Below, in pieces: positions 1 through 7,418 of a stretch of 46,134 bases of DNA. A program made the position numbers and the translations under genes. The notes under the pieces were generated by a model. The model was not told where the DNA came from and did no database searches. It worked only from the letters and a program-made list of their open reading frames with translations. Within the stretch, counting starts at the first letter, position 1. Each line of letters starts with the position of its first letter. This stretch comes from Rubrobacter sp. (GTDB lineage: Bacteria > Chloroflexota > Chloroflexia > Thermobaculales > Thermobaculaceae): NCBI GenBank assembly GCA_016781845.1, contig JADDPP010000491.1:1-46134 (forward strand), given 5' to 3'.

Positions 1-156
1 GGAGAAGAGATGAAGCTCAGGCACGGAGCTCTAAGTCTGGATGGAGCAGATGCAAGCGTGCGGATTCGTCGTGTTGGCAAGCAGGTGAACCTGGTGGTGA
101 CCCGTGACACTGATGCAGTTGTGGCCGACCGGCTCGTGAAGAGGCTACTTGATTAG
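1..156 (+). CDS. 3' end of an unrecognised gene cut by the window edge
   Basis: An open frame runs from the window start to a TAG at 154-156. An ATG at 10-12 lies in the same frame, five bases after a GGAG at 1-4, so this could also be a complete 48-codon ORF. The peptide (MKLRHGALSLDGADASV..., ending RLVKRLLD) is charged and has no membrane segment, and looks like a C-terminal beta-alpha unit. I do not recognise the family. A perfect inverted repeat follows at 165-205, so transcription probably ends just after it. Whether it is a fragment or a small gene cannot be decided without upstream sequence. Confidence 0.5.
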   Translation, partial: GEEMKLRHGALSLDGADASVRIRRVGKQVNLVVTRDTDAVVADRLVKRLLD

Positions 157-164
157 GGGGCGAT

Positions 165-205
165 GTGTGAGGGGTTTCTAGATAGGTCGAGCGCATCCCT
201 CACAC
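165..205. terminator. Inverted repeat between convergent genes, likely bidirectional terminator
   Basis: GTGTGAGGG at 165-173 is perfectly complementary to CCCTCACAC at 197-205, a 9-bp stem with a 23-base loop. It lies between the gene ending at 156 (+) and the response regulator ending at 251 (-), where a shared terminator is expected. No clear T-run follows on either side. Confidence 0.5.
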
Positions 206-250
206 GTAGTTCACCGCTGCCCCAAATATTGCTCGATAACCGGCTGATGA

Positions 251-679
251 TCATGCGACGGTAGAAAGAAAGCGGTCAACAACTTCTCGAACGTAGTCAA
301 TCTCAAAAGGCTTACGTATAAACTCGTCGGCCTGGCAATCACTGTAGTCCGCCAGTTCCCGTCTCGCGCTCATAAGGATCACTACCGCATTACTGGTGGA
401 AGGATTGGACTTGATACATCTGCACAAGTCGAGCCCATCAAGACCGGGCATGAGTACGTCGGAAAGAATAACGTCTGGATGGTGGGTGCGGGCCATCTGC
501 AGGGCCTGGTAGCCATTGTAGGCCTCCAGCAACCACAGGTCGTCGCGGTCAAGCACGATGGATATCAGCTCGACGATTTCGCGCTCATCATCTACTACCA
601 ACAACTTCTTCAAACCGCACTCATTCTTTCCTGATTCAGCATATCCGAATTCAAAGCCAACGGACGCGACTTCGATCAT
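251..679 (-). CDS. Receiver-only response regulator (CheY-like)
   Basis: A 142-residue single receiver domain with no output domain. The phosphorylation site is complete: acidic pair D30-D31, phospho-acceptor D74 in the motif ILSDVLMPGLDG, switch Ser104, and K123 in IRKPF. Such proteins pass a phosphoryl signal by protein contact. The ATG at 679 has only a weak ribosome site. A TTG at 613, giving a protein that starts at the receiver core (KKLLVVDD), is a realistic alternative, because the first 23 residues are not typical receiver sequence. It lies downstream of and co-directional with the DnaB-like ATPase gene, 124 bases away, so the two may be co-transcribed. Its nearness to the Tad locus suggests, but does not prove, a role in pilus control. 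Confidence 0.9.
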   Translation of the reverse strand: MIEVASVGFEFGYAESGKNECGLKKLLVVDDEREIVELISIVLDRDDLWLLEAYNGYQALQMARTHHPDVILSDVLMPGLDGLDLCRCIKSNPSTSNAVVILMSARRELADYSDCQADEFIRKPFEIDYVREVVDRFLSTVA

Positions 680-803
680 CTACAGGCCATGCGCCACCTA
701 AGTATATTCTACGCGAAATCAGGCTTGCAGATGGCTCATCTGCTTGATCGGCGGGTGATGTCATTCAAATCACGACTGGTAAGTGATGCACCAGGCCGCC
801 ACT

Positions 804-1829
804 CTACTCGGTGTACACACGCTCGTCGAAAAGTGGCTCAGGGACTGAGTCTCCACTCGGGTCGAAGAGGCCGTACGAGAAGAGCTTGCGGAGTTGAAAG
901 TCCACGAGGTCCCTTCCCGAACGGTTCTTCTCTATGCTGAAGACAACCCAGTTGGACATAGTGGCCACCTTGAACTCCGTCAGATCTACCGCCTGTCGGG
1001 AAACGATGCGGCTCTTCTCATTCATGATGAGGATAATGTCGGCCTCATACAGCAGCGAGGAGGAGCCACGCAGGTGGTACGAGCGGAGCCTGCGAGCCTC
1101 CAGGCCGTGCTTATCCGCCGCGACGATCGCGACGACTGGTACCGCGCGACTCAGGGCTAGCTCCTTGAGGTTCTCGGTTATCCGCCCAATACGCTCGTCC
1201 TCAGTGGCCCCCTCCACACGCAGCGGCATCTTCTGCAGGTAGTCCACGACCACCATCACATCTTTGTCCGTTTGTCGCCTGCAGTCATCCACCACAGCCT
1301 GGATGCTGTTCGTATCCGTGAGCGAGGCCGAGGCCTTCATTACCTTGAAATACTCGCCGTAGTCTTCGAGGCGTTGAAGCGCGCGACGACCTAACGGATC
1401 TCGCGACAGCTCTCTCGTGAATGTCCCTCTTGACCTGCTGGCCTGTAGAAGGCGCGGCCGCAGGTCGGCTGCCCTCAGTCCCTGCAACTCGCCCGTGACG
1501 GTCTGTTCGACGCTCTCAATGGAAAGCAGCCGCAGCAGAAGGTCATCCTCGGAATGCTCATAGCAGAAGTAAAGCACCAGACACTGCTTGGAAGCCGCTA
1601 TGTTGCGGGCGAGCTGGAAGGCGAAGGTCGTCTTACCCGCGCCCTCGGAGCCCCCCAGCAGCAGCAAATCACCTTGACGAAGCCCCCCTCCGATGCGTCG
1701 ATCGAGAGCGCGGAACCCAGTGGGAAATGTTTGCATACCCGGTATTTCCCCACGCTGCACGTTCTCCTCCAGCCGGTCGAGCACGTCAATCACGGATAGG
1801 GGCTGTATAACTTCGGTCTCGTCTGGCAT
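804..1829 (-). CDS. Stand-alone DnaB-like (RecA-fold) ATPase
   Basis: A 341-residue protein matching the C-terminal motor domain of replicative helicase DnaB, without the DnaB N-terminal primase-binding domain. Walker A is GGSEGAGKT at 59-67, with lead-in TGFRALDRRIGGGLRQGDL typical of DnaB/KaiC/RecA-like proteins. The segment CYEHSEDDLLLRLL (89-102) replaces the DnaB SLEMS motif, Walker B is VMVVVDYLQKM (191-201), and SIEKNRSG (298-305) corresponds to the DnaB K-R-N-G finger region. The start ATG at 1829 follows AAAGGTGAG at good spacing. It could be a KaiC-like or plasmid-helicase-like ATPase, or a signalling ATPase working with the adjacent receiver protein. The divergent pairing with the flp promoter region (555-base gap) is notable. 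The fold is certain; the role is not. Confidence 0.8.
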   Translation of the reverse strand: MPDETEVIQPLSVIDVLDRLEENVQRGEIPGMQTFPTGFRALDRRIGGGLRQGDLLLLGGSEGAGKTTFAFQLARNIAASKQCLVLYFCYEHSEDDLLLRLLSIESVEQTVTGELQGLRAADLRPRLLQASRSRGTFTRELSRDPLGRRALQRLEDYGEYFKVMKASASLTDTNSIQAVVDDCRRQTDKDVMVVVDYLQKMPLRVEGATEDERIGRITENLKELALSRAVPVVAIVAADKHGLEARRLRSYHLRGSSSLLYEADIILIMNEKSRIVSRQAVDLTEFKVATMSNWVVFSIEKNRSGRDLVDFQLRKLFSYGLFDPSGDSVPEPLFDERVYTE

Positions 1830-2060
1830 GTTGAACTCACCTTTCTCAGCAGGGCGAGTCTAGCAAGCCCTACGGTGCGTGGTCAATGACCAATACGCGA
1901 GCAGAGTCTTACAGGCTCGGCGATCACCACGACCGTCCAGGTGGACGCGGCGCGAGCCAGGAGCAGCGGACATTGGTGTTTGCCCGCTCACCAGCACCCT
2001 GATACGGACAAACTGATATGGACTTCTTCTGCTTCAAATAGGTTAGATAAGTCTCCCATA

Positions 2061-2094
2061 TTTGAGCTAGGGAAAGACCGTTCATTTGAAGGAT
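2061..2094 (+). promoter_or_regulatory. Tad regulatory box, copy 1 (upstream of flp)
   Basis: Begins TTTGAGCTAGGGAAAGAC and continues CGTTCATTTGAAGGAT. It matches boxes at 5207 and 7474 over about 32 positions, with the same spacing between a TGAGC half-site and a reverse half-site (here degenerate, GTTCA). Unlike the other two copies it lacks the second TTGAGC pair downstream. It lies about 290 bases before the first flp start, so it would act on a long-leader transcript. A transcription-factor operator is inferred. Confidence 0.6.
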
Positions 2095-2161
2095 GGCGGA
2101 GCCCGGTGGATTTCGTAATATCAAGGCAGTTCCGGAAGCAATGAATCTCAGACCAAACCTG

Positions 2162-2267
2162 GGCACCTAAGTCTGAGAGGAGCTAGTGGTGCAACCGACG
2201 GAACCGATGAGATCTCTCGTTTGCAGAGGTACGGAGTCGGTCGGTTGCATCGAACAGAGGAGGTGCC
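2162..2267 (+). promoter_or_regulatory. Predicted nested stem structure in the flp leader
   Basis: Three inverted repeats are nested. P1 is GGCACCT (2162-2168) with AGGTGCC (2261-2267), 7 bp. P2 is TGCAACCGAC (2190-2199) with GTCGGTTGCA (2240-2249), 10 bp and perfect. P3 is ATCTCT (2212-2217) with AGAGGT (2225-2230), 6 bp including one G-U. The element ends 117 bases before the flp start. This could be a cis-acting RNA or a DNA cruciform/operator. It was not matched to any riboswitch class I could recall. Confidence 0.45.
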
Positions 2268-2384
2268 AGCGTAAAGAAGGACCTGACACAGAGCGGCTAG
2301 CACGAGGTCTAGCAGGCGATTCCTGCAATCATTACAAAAACCAACAACTAACATACCAAACACAAGAAAGAAGGAGACAGACAG

Positions 2385-2588
2385 ATGGAGAAGGTACAGG
2401 AGCTTTACACTCGGATGATGGTCGAGCTCAGCTACGCGCTGGAGGCGAAGAAGGGCCAGGGACTGGTCGAGTACGCGCTGATCATCGCGCTGGTGAGCGT
2501 TGCGCTCATCGCGGCGCTAGGTCTGATGACGGGTGCAATCACCGGCGTCTTCTCGGCGATCCAGACCGCCCTCAACAACGCTAACTAA
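2385..2588 (+). CDS. flp: Flp-type type IVb prepilin, copy 1
   Basis: A 67-residue major pilin precursor of the Tad system. The leader (1-24) is charged and ends KKG. The predicted prepilin peptidase cut is G24/Q25, giving a mature start QGLVEY with Glu at +5 (E29) and Tyr at +6 (Y30), the Flp signature. The hydrophobic helix follows (ALIIALVSVALIAALGLM, about 31-48). Mature length of about 43 residues is normal for Flp. The ribosome site AGAAGGAG lies 8 bases before the ATG. The protein is exported to the membrane, cut by the peptidase encoded at 12108-12758, and polymerised by the CpaF/TadB/TadC machine. It is identical in DNA and protein to the copy at 2668. Confidence 0.95.
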   Translation: MEKVQELYTRMMVELSYALEAKKGQGLVEYALIIALVSVALIAALGLMTGAITGVFSAIQTALNNAN

Positions 2589-2595
2589 GTCGGCT

Positions 2596-2615
2596 ACCGG
2601 CACATCTGGGCCGGT
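2596..2615 (+). terminator. Small hairpin after flp copy 1, possible attenuator
   Basis: ACCGGC (2596-2601) pairs with GCCGGT (2610-2615) around an 8-base loop. There is no T-run, so it is more likely a transcript-stabilising or partial-termination hairpin than a full stop. The related hairpin after copy 2 is extended by a second, stronger stem. Confidence 0.4.
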
Positions 2616-2667
2616 GGATCGTATCACTAATAAAAACAAGCAACACAAGAAAGAAGGAGACAGACAG

Positions 2668-2871
2668 ATGGAGAAGGTACAGGAGCTTTACACTCGGATG
2701 ATGGTCGAGCTCAGCTACGCGCTGGAGGCGAAGAAGGGCCAGGGACTGGTCGAGTACGCGCTGATCATCGCGCTGGTGAGCGTTGCGCTCATCGCGGCGC
2801 TAGGTCTGATGACGGGTGCAATCACCGGCGTCTTCTCGGCGATCCAGACCGCCCTCAACAACGCTAACTAA
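2668..2871 (+). CDS. flp: Flp-type type IVb prepilin, copy 2
   Basis: A 67-residue prepilin identical to the protein at 2385-2588, with the same ribosome site at the same distance. It has the same processing site (G24/Q25), Glu+5 (E29) and Tyr+6. An open frame extends upstream to 2533, but the true start is the ATG at 2668, because the duplicated ribosome site fixes it. Two identical genes would double pilin dose and provide a template for gene conversion. A terminator-like hairpin follows at 2894-2928, so the pair probably forms its own highly expressed transcript separate from the minor pilins. Confidence 0.95.
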   Translation: MEKVQELYTRMMVELSYALEAKKGQGLVEYALIIALVSVALIAALGLMTGAITGVFSAIQTALNNAN

Positions 2872-2893
2872 GTCGGCTACCGGCACACTCAGG

Positions 2894-2928
2894 CCGGCGG
2901 ATCTACCACTCTCGTGGTCGTCCGCCGG
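2894..2928 (+). terminator. Terminator after the flp pair
   Basis: CCGGCGGA (2894-2901) pairs with TCCGCCGG (2921-2928), with an inner CCAC/GTGG stem. The downstream TCTTTCTC is pyrimidine-rich. It lies between the flp pair and the TadE gene and probably limits read-through so that pilin outnumbers the minor components. Confidence 0.65.
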
Positions 2929-2954
2929 TCTTTCTCACGCAAAGGATGGTCAGA

Positions 2955-3335
2955 ATGAAGCACACTCTCAGGGGACAGGCACTGGCAGAATTTGCTCTGC
3001 TCCTGCCGATGATGTGCCTGCTGACCTTCACGATGCTCGACTTCGGTCGGGTCTTCTACTTTCAGGAGGCCATCGCCAACGCTGCCAGGGAAGGTGCTCG
3101 CTACGGTGCCACGACCAAGACGGCGACTTCCGGCGACATTATCGCGAGGGCCCAGAATGAAGCCAGTGGGATCAGTCCTCTCAACGTGACTCCCGTCATA
3201 CAGGCGACTGGGGAGAAGTACGTGCACGTCACTGTCACTTACCAGTTCGATCTGCTGACACCGTTCACGGAAGCGGTATTCGGTAACAGCATCACGTTGA
3301 CCGCGAAGAGCAAGATGCGGGCGGAGTACGAATGA
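2955..3335 (+). CDS. TadE-like minor pilin/pseudopilin 1
   Basis: A protein of about 126 residues with the TadE signature RGQALAEFALLLPMM near the N terminus. The G/QALAE junction has Glu at +5, so it should be cut by the same prepilin peptidase as Flp. One transmembrane helix (about 11-30) is followed by the conserved INAAREGARYGA-type motif (IANAAREGARYGA). The remainder is a beta-rich extracytoplasmic domain. ATG 2955 is chosen over ATG 2946 because AAAGGA (2941-2946) overlaps the earlier ATG but sits 8 bases before the later one. Its stop overlaps the next start (ATGA at 3332-3335), so the two TadE genes are translationally coupled. Confidence 0.88.
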   Translation: MKHTLRGQALAEFALLLPMMCLLTFTMLDFGRVFYFQEAIANAAREGARYGATTKTATSGDIIARAQNEASGISPLNVTPVIQATGEKYVHVTVTYQFDLLTPFTEAVFGNSITLTAKSKMRAEYE

Positions 3336-3766
3336 GCGCGCTCAGAAAAATAAATCGAATGAGAAGACAGCGAGGAACATTCGAGCGAAGAATGCGTGGA
3401 CAGGGAACCGTCGAGATGGCGGTGGTCATGCCCATGTTCTTCCTGCTCATGATGGGGGCTTTCGACTTCGGACGCGCCGTTTGGTATGCCAACGCGATCT
3501 CGAACGCCGCACGCGAGGGTGCGCGGCACGCCATCATCCGGACACACGACGACGCATCCATAAGGAAGCAGGTCAAAGATTTTGCCGTGGGAGTTCCCCT
3601 GGTTGATGGTGACATCACGATCAGCCCCAGTGGCTCACGTACGGCGAAGGCGAACGTAACTGTAAGCATAAAGTACCAATTTGTTCCGATCACACCGCTG
3701 ATCAGCAATGCAATAGGCGGACCATTTGATCTCGACGCATCCTCGACTATGAGAGCGGAGTACTAG
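3332..3766 (+). CDS. TadE-like minor pilin/pseudopilin 2
   Basis: A 144-residue paralogue of the preceding gene. A longer basic leader (about 23 residues) ends MRGQ. The core MRGQGTVEMAVVMPMF carries Glu at +5 after the predicted G/Q cut, then a membrane helix and AISNAAREGARHAI. Both TadE proteins end in a similar short motif (KMRAEYE and TMRAEY). Two TadE/TadF-type pseudopilins are normal in Tad loci, where they are needed for assembly. It overlaps the previous gene by four bases and is followed after one base by the TadG-like gene, so the three form one unit. Confidence 0.87.
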   Translation: MSALRKINRMRRQRGTFERRMRGQGTVEMAVVMPMFFLLMMGAFDFGRAVWYANAISNAAREGARHAIIRTHDDASIRKQVKDFAVGVPLVDGDITISPSGSRTAKANVTVSIKYQFVPITPLISNAIGGPFDLDASSTMRAEY

Positions 3767-3767
3767 C

Positions 3768-5120
3768 ATGAGGCGGATACATTTTACATCTGAGCTCCTG
3801 ACGCGCCCTTGCAGAGCCCAGACCCTGATAATGTTCACGCTGCTCGTGACGGGGATTTTCATGTTCTTCGCGCTTGCCATTGACCTCGGGTTCGCGTACA
3901 GCGGCCGGCGGTTCATGCAAAACTCCGCCGACTCGGCCGCTATGGCTGCCGCTCGGGAGCTAGCGCTCAACGTGACGAACGTAGACGGGCAGGTTGGCTA
4001 TGTGACGACGGACGGCAAGGTGCGTTCAATCGTTCTCGAGTACGTCCAGGATAATCAGGGGTTTGATCATGCTGGGGCGACCTTGCGGACGCCAAAGATC
4101 GAGTATCTCGACGTGAATGGCAACGTACTTGGCACCAGCCCAACAGTCGGTGACAAGGTACCGTATAACTCGGCGATGCTCAGGGTTAGCGCGGGGGTTG
4201 AGTACAATGCGCTCTTCGCGCGTTTCATCAACTCGAGCCATAGCCAACTCAAAGCAAGTGCACGAGCTACAGCACGGATCTCACCCGTCAACAAGCCGAG
4301 CTCCGCGCCCGGGCCGACGTGGCCGCTAACCCGGTGGAACAGCGGGATCCTGACGCACGACGATGGTGACGCCTGCCCAGCGCCGCTCGAGTTCTGGGAC
4401 AGCAACCCGCCGAGCCCAGGAGGTACAGGCGACTGGAAGATGTTGGTATGGCTCGGCCGCGCATCGGCGCGCGTCAAGCCCCCGGATGCCACCTATCAGC
4501 ACACACAGCTGTTGCGAGAGTACGAGGACCCGCCGGTCGGCCCGTATCCATATTTCAGCACCGGCCCCGCGGACCTCAGTGGTAACGACGTGGCTACGCA
4601 AATGGAGTACTGGCTCACCAACGGCTGGAACGGGAAGCTCAACAAGGGGGCCTACCTGTCTCCTGCTCCCTCGGCGGATGATGAGCCGGCCGTGGGAGCG
4701 GGAGGCAACTGGCAGAGCTTCAACACTGCGGGAACGTACGGCGACAAGGGCGAGACGGTGGGCGGCAACTTGGGTAACAACGTCTCCAGCAGCCTGAAAA
4801 CCTTTGTGCAGAATCACGTCATCGGCAACGATCCCTGTGGTGGGGACTACACGATAGTTAATATCTACCTCTGGGACACCAACACGACGGAGCAATGGAA
4901 GACGACGGGCGGCCCGCCGAGATTCGTAACGGGTGGCTCCTCGATAGACAGGGTCAGCTTCGCGGACTGGAAGCCCTTTAAGTTCTACACAGGCACCGCG
5001 AGTTTTACCAGTGCCTCGGAGGTAAGGGGTTACCCTCTGAGCCCGGTCCTGGATGACGTGCCGCCGGGAGTCGGACCCCCAAGCACGACGGAGGGGAATA
5101 CAGTCCACCTGGTGGAGTGA
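3768..5120 (+). CDS. TadG-like pilus assembly protein
   Basis: A 450-residue protein with the TadE/G N-terminal anchor: one membrane helix (about 18-45) followed by IDLGFAYSGRRFMQNSADSAAMAAARELA, matching the TadG motif D-x-G-R..-LQ-x-AADAAALA. No VWA metal site is visible in the rest, unlike some TadG proteins. Residues about 175-450 are Gly/Pro/Trp-rich, with a few Cys and many Asn/Thr, and look like a secreted beta-rich domain of unknown fold. It probably sits on the outer face of the membrane with the pilus. A weak GAGTG/CACTC inverted repeat lies after the stop. Confidence 0.8.
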   Translation: MRRIHFTSELLTRPCRAQTLIMFTLLVTGIFMFFALAIDLGFAYSGRRFMQNSADSAAMAAARELALNVTNVDGQVGYVTTDGKVRSIVLEYVQDNQGFDHAGATLRTPKIEYLDVNGNVLGTSPTVGDKVPYNSAMLRVSAGVEYNALFARFINSSHSQLKASARATARISPVNKPSSAPGPTWPLTRWNSGILTHDDGDACPAPLEFWDSNPPSPGGTGDWKMLVWLGRASARVKPPDATYQHTQLLREYEDPPVGPYPYFSTGPADLSGNDVATQMEYWLTNGWNGKLNKGAYLSPAPSADDEPAVGAGGNWQSFNTAGTYGDKGETVGGNLGNNVSSSLKTFVQNHVIGNDPCGGDYTIVNIYLWDTNTTEQWKTTGGPPRFVTGGSSIDRVSFADWKPFKFYTGTASFTSASEVRGYPLSPVLDDVPPGVGPPSTTEGNTVHLVE

Positions 5121-5206
5121 TGGTCCCATCGTGGCGGCGAGTGGAGAGCGCGTAGCCAGGAGTGTATCCGGCACTCTCTCCTGTGAATCCCCAGGCTGAT
5201 ACCTAA

Positions 5207-5267
5207 TTTGAGCCAGAAAAAGACCGCTCATTTGCACGATCTTGAGATCAGCTCAGTAGGCTAATCT
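5207..5267 (+). promoter_or_regulatory. Tad regulatory box, copy 2, with candidate -10 (upstream of cpaB)
   Basis: TTTGAGCCAG-AAAAAGACCG-CTCATTTGCACGAT is followed by CTTGAGATCAGCTCA. TGAGC at 5209-5213 and GCTCA at 5226-5230 form an inverted pair around a 12-base conserved core. A second TTGAG half-site (5242-5246) and GCTCA (5251-5255) follow. TAATCT at 5262-5267 lies at the same distance as TATTCT in copy 3 and may be the -10. The cpaB ATG is 21 bases further on. Confidence 0.65.
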
Positions 5268-5288
5268 TTCATCAAAGGAGTGAACAAC

Positions 5289-6074
5289 ATGCGCAAGAGA
5301 ATGGGTCTGATGCTAATGGTGGGCGGCGTGATGCTCGCCGTAGCTGCCGCGGTGATGATGATGGGTGTGAGCCAGAACGCCCAAAAAGCGGCCGCCAAGG
5401 TCAAGCAGGTCGAGGTGATACTGGCCAAGCAGGAGATCCCGCAGGGCACCGCCATTACGGCGGCTATGCTGGATCGAAAGCCCTTCCCAGCGGAGTTCGC
5501 CCCGGCCCAGGCAGTTAGCCGGCTGGAGGACGTAGACGGCAGGTTCGCAGCGAGCCACATAGTGCAGGGACAGATAATGACGGCTCCCCTGCTCTCGACG
5601 ACGAAGCAGTCGGGGAACCTGTCGCGAAGCATACCGAAGGGCAAGGTGGCATTCGGCCTGCCGCAGTCAGATCTGCTCAGCGCGAGCGGTGTGATCAAGG
5701 CTGAGGACCATGTTGACATCCTGGTCACGTTCAAGCTCAAGATCATCGGCAGGGCGGGTGATACCGGCGGTGAGCAGGAGGCTCACAGCACACAGATGAC
5801 GTTGCAGAACATCCAGGTGCTGGACGTTCTGAACGGCGGAGGCGGAGCGAGTGGTGGATCGGGCGGGGACAAGGCAGCGGTGGTCCTGCTGCTGGACCCT
5901 CAACAGGCTATCCAGCTGAAACTCGCGATGGACAGCCAGAAGGACAATATGGCCTTCGTTGACCTCGTACTCAGGGGCGCCCAGGATGACCACAAGCAGG
6001 TGACGACCGACGGCGCGACGGAAGACTCTGAGATGGTTCACTGGAAGTTCCGCAAGCCGCAGCCAATCCGTTAG
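5289..6074 (+). CDS. cpaB: CpaB/RcpC-like Flp pilus assembly protein
   Basis: A 261-residue protein with an N-terminal membrane anchor (MLMVGGVMLAVAAAVMMMG, about 6-26), then an SAF domain (about 38-100) opening VEVILAKQEIPQGTAI, the typical CpaB start. An RcpC/CpaB-type C-terminal region includes a Gly/Ser-rich loop (NGGGGASGGSGGDK) before AAVVLLLDPQQAIQLKLA. CpaB is an extracytoplasmic assembly factor. In two-membrane bacteria it works with the secretin, but no secretin gene is present here. ATG 5289 is preferred to the in-frame GTG at 5280, because AAAGGAG (5274-5280) sits 8 bases before the ATG. It is the first gene of the unit with cpaE. Confidence 0.9.
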   Translation: MRKRMGLMLMVGGVMLAVAAAVMMMGVSQNAQKAAAKVKQVEVILAKQEIPQGTAITAAMLDRKPFPAEFAPAQAVSRLEDVDGRFAASHIVQGQIMTAPLLSTTKQSGNLSRSIPKGKVAFGLPQSDLLSASGVIKAEDHVDILVTFKLKIIGRAGDTGGEQEAHSTQMTLQNIQVLDVLNGGGGASGGSGGDKAAVVLLLDPQQAIQLKLAMDSQKDNMAFVDLVLRGAQDDHKQVTTDGATEDSEMVHWKFRKPQPIR

Positions 6075-6096
6075 CGCAGGAGGGAATCTGTAAATA

Positions 6097-7353
6097 ATGT
6101 CTGAGCATACCCTAACGTCGCTCAAGTGCCTTCTTCTCGATGACTCTGTCATCTACGCAGAGGCTGTATCCCGGATGCTGGCGAACGAGCCGAGCATAGA
6201 ACTACACAGCGCGCACGCAGGCTTTGGTGATGGGGTGAGGGCGGCGCGGAAGCTGCACCCGGACGTCGTACTAGTTGGCGGAGACACCCCCGACGTAGCC
6301 TCCATAGTAGAAGCGCTCGATACCGCGTTACCGGAGGCTCCGGTGATAGTCCTGTTCACCTCGGAGGAGCCCGAACTCGGCCGTGAGTGCGTACTCGCCG
6401 GCGCTCAGCTCTGCCTCTATCGTCTCGACGACCAGGAGGAACTGATAGCCTCGATGCGCAGGCTCGTCGCTCGTGAGCGCCGACGCCGCCAGCAGGTGCT
6501 GGCGACCGCGACTTCCGAGAAGAAGCCGGCGCGGGTCATAGCCTTTCACGGTGCGAAGGGTGGCTCCGGCACCACGACTATCACAATCAACGCCGCGGTA
6601 GCGCTTGCGACGCTCTCGAAGAAGCGAGTCATCGTCATTGACGCGTCTGTGCAGTCCGGCGACGTTGGTGTTTTGCTCGACATTGACCATGCAGCGACAA
6701 TGATAGACCTACTCCCTCACATGAAGGACCTGGACTACGACCTGATCAGGGACGTTATGGCGACGCACGAGAGCGGAGTGCAAGTGCTCCTGGCCCCGAC
6801 AGACCTGGAGCGCGCGGAGCTCGTGACGAATGAGCACTTCAGCAAGATCCTCGGCGTGCTCCGTAAGAACGCCGATTACGTACTCATAGACACACCGCCC
6901 GTGCTGGACACGGTCTCGATGACCGCCCTGGATGCGGCGGACCAGGTGGTCCTTGTGGCCACACCAGAGGTGCCGGCCTTGCGCAACACCGCTCGCTTCA
7001 TGCAGCTTGCGGCCAAACTAGGCTATCCGTCGGAGAAGCTCTTCCTCCTGCTCAACCGTGCGGGAAGCAAGGGGGCCGTTCGTAACGAGGATATCAAGAC
7101 GCACCTGAAGCACGAGATCGGCTTGCAGATACCGTCGGTTGGGTCCTCGCTGGTACAGGCCGGCAACAAGGGTGTTCCAGTCGCACTAAACAGGAAGCGA
7201 TTCGGACCGGCGAAGGCATTCCGGCAGCTCGCGGTCATTCTCGACTCGGGCGAGCGTGCCGCGAAGCAGAAGCAGCGCGATCGCAAGGCCGGATGGCTGA
7301 AGCTGTCGAGGAGCTCGGCGAAGAGCAAAGCGGATAATGTAGTGGTCGGTTAG
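6097..7353 (+). CDS. cpaE: CpaE/TadZ-like ATPase with degenerate receiver domain
   Basis: A 418-residue protein. Residues 8-125 form a receiver-like domain: D15-D16 are kept, but the phospho-acceptor position is Gly61 (VVLVGGDTPD), so phosphorylation is not expected, as in other TadZ/CpaE proteins. Residues 146-400 form a ParA/MinD-type ATPase with deviant Walker A GAKGGSGTT (152-160) and LIDTPPVLD as the Walker B region. TadZ/CpaE localises the pilus machine at the pole in other bacteria. It starts 22 bases after cpaB, with AGGAGGG 12 bases upstream (slightly long). A strong hairpin at 7419-7450 ends the cpaB-cpaE unit. Confidence 0.92.
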   Translation: MSEHTLTSLKCLLLDDSVIYAEAVSRMLANEPSIELHSAHAGFGDGVRAARKLHPDVVLVGGDTPDVASIVEALDTALPEAPVIVLFTSEEPELGRECVLAGAQLCLYRLDDQEELIASMRRLVARERRRRQQVLATATSEKKPARVIAFHGAKGGSGTTTITINAAVALATLSKKRVIVIDASVQSGDVGVLLDIDHAATMIDLLPHMKDLDYDLIRDVMATHESGVQVLLAPTDLERAELVTNEHFSKILGVLRKNADYVLIDTPPVLDTVSMTALDAADQVVLVATPEVPALRNTARFMQLAAKLGYPSEKLFLLLNRAGSKGAVRNEDIKTHLKHEIGLQIPSVGSSLVQAGNKGVPVALNRKRFGPAKAFRQLAVILDSGERAAKQKQRDRKAGWLKLSRSSAKSKADNVVVG

Positions 7354-7418
7354 TAATCCGACGCACATCTGTACTGTCCATCTGAAGGTCTGATCTCTAA
7401 CCAAACATAGAACCATCG

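Larger units (their letters stand above)
1830..2384. other. Divergent intergenic region upstream of the Flp pilins
   Basis: A 555-base gap between the leftward DnaB-like gene and the rightward flp pair. It holds copy 1 of the TTGAGC box (2061-2094) and a nested inverted-repeat structure (2162-2267), then an A-rich tract with AGAAGGAG (2370-2377) as the flp ribosome site. No supported coding frame was seen. No convincing sigma-70 promoter with correct spacing was found by eye. Confidence 0.6.
2359..2887 (+). repeat. Perfect tandem duplication carrying flp
   Basis: Bases 2359-2604 and 2642-2887 are identical (246 bases, offset 283). Each unit holds the ribosome site, the whole flp coding sequence including synonymous positions, and the start of a downstream hairpin. 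The units are separated by 37 diverged bases. Identity right through third codon positions implies a very recent duplication or continuing gene conversion. Confidence 0.95.

Noticed and set aside
2090-2110. Sigma-54-like promoter after Tad box copy 1
   Set aside because: The TGGC-like -24 is present but no GC at -12 with correct spacing, and it is not conserved at copies 2 and 3.
2162-2267. c-di-GMP riboswitch in the flp leader
   Set aside because: The GEMM core sequences and tetraloop-receptor bases could not be found; only a generic nested structure is supported.
2186-2584. 132-codon open frame overlapping flp copy 1 in another frame
   Set aside because: It runs through the flp leader and gene, lacks a ribosome site, and is low-complexity Arg/Gly-rich.
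4326-5237. 303-codon open frame on the minus strand over the TadG-like gene
   Set aside because: It is antisense to a supported gene, has no family motifs, and arises from GC-rich codon use.
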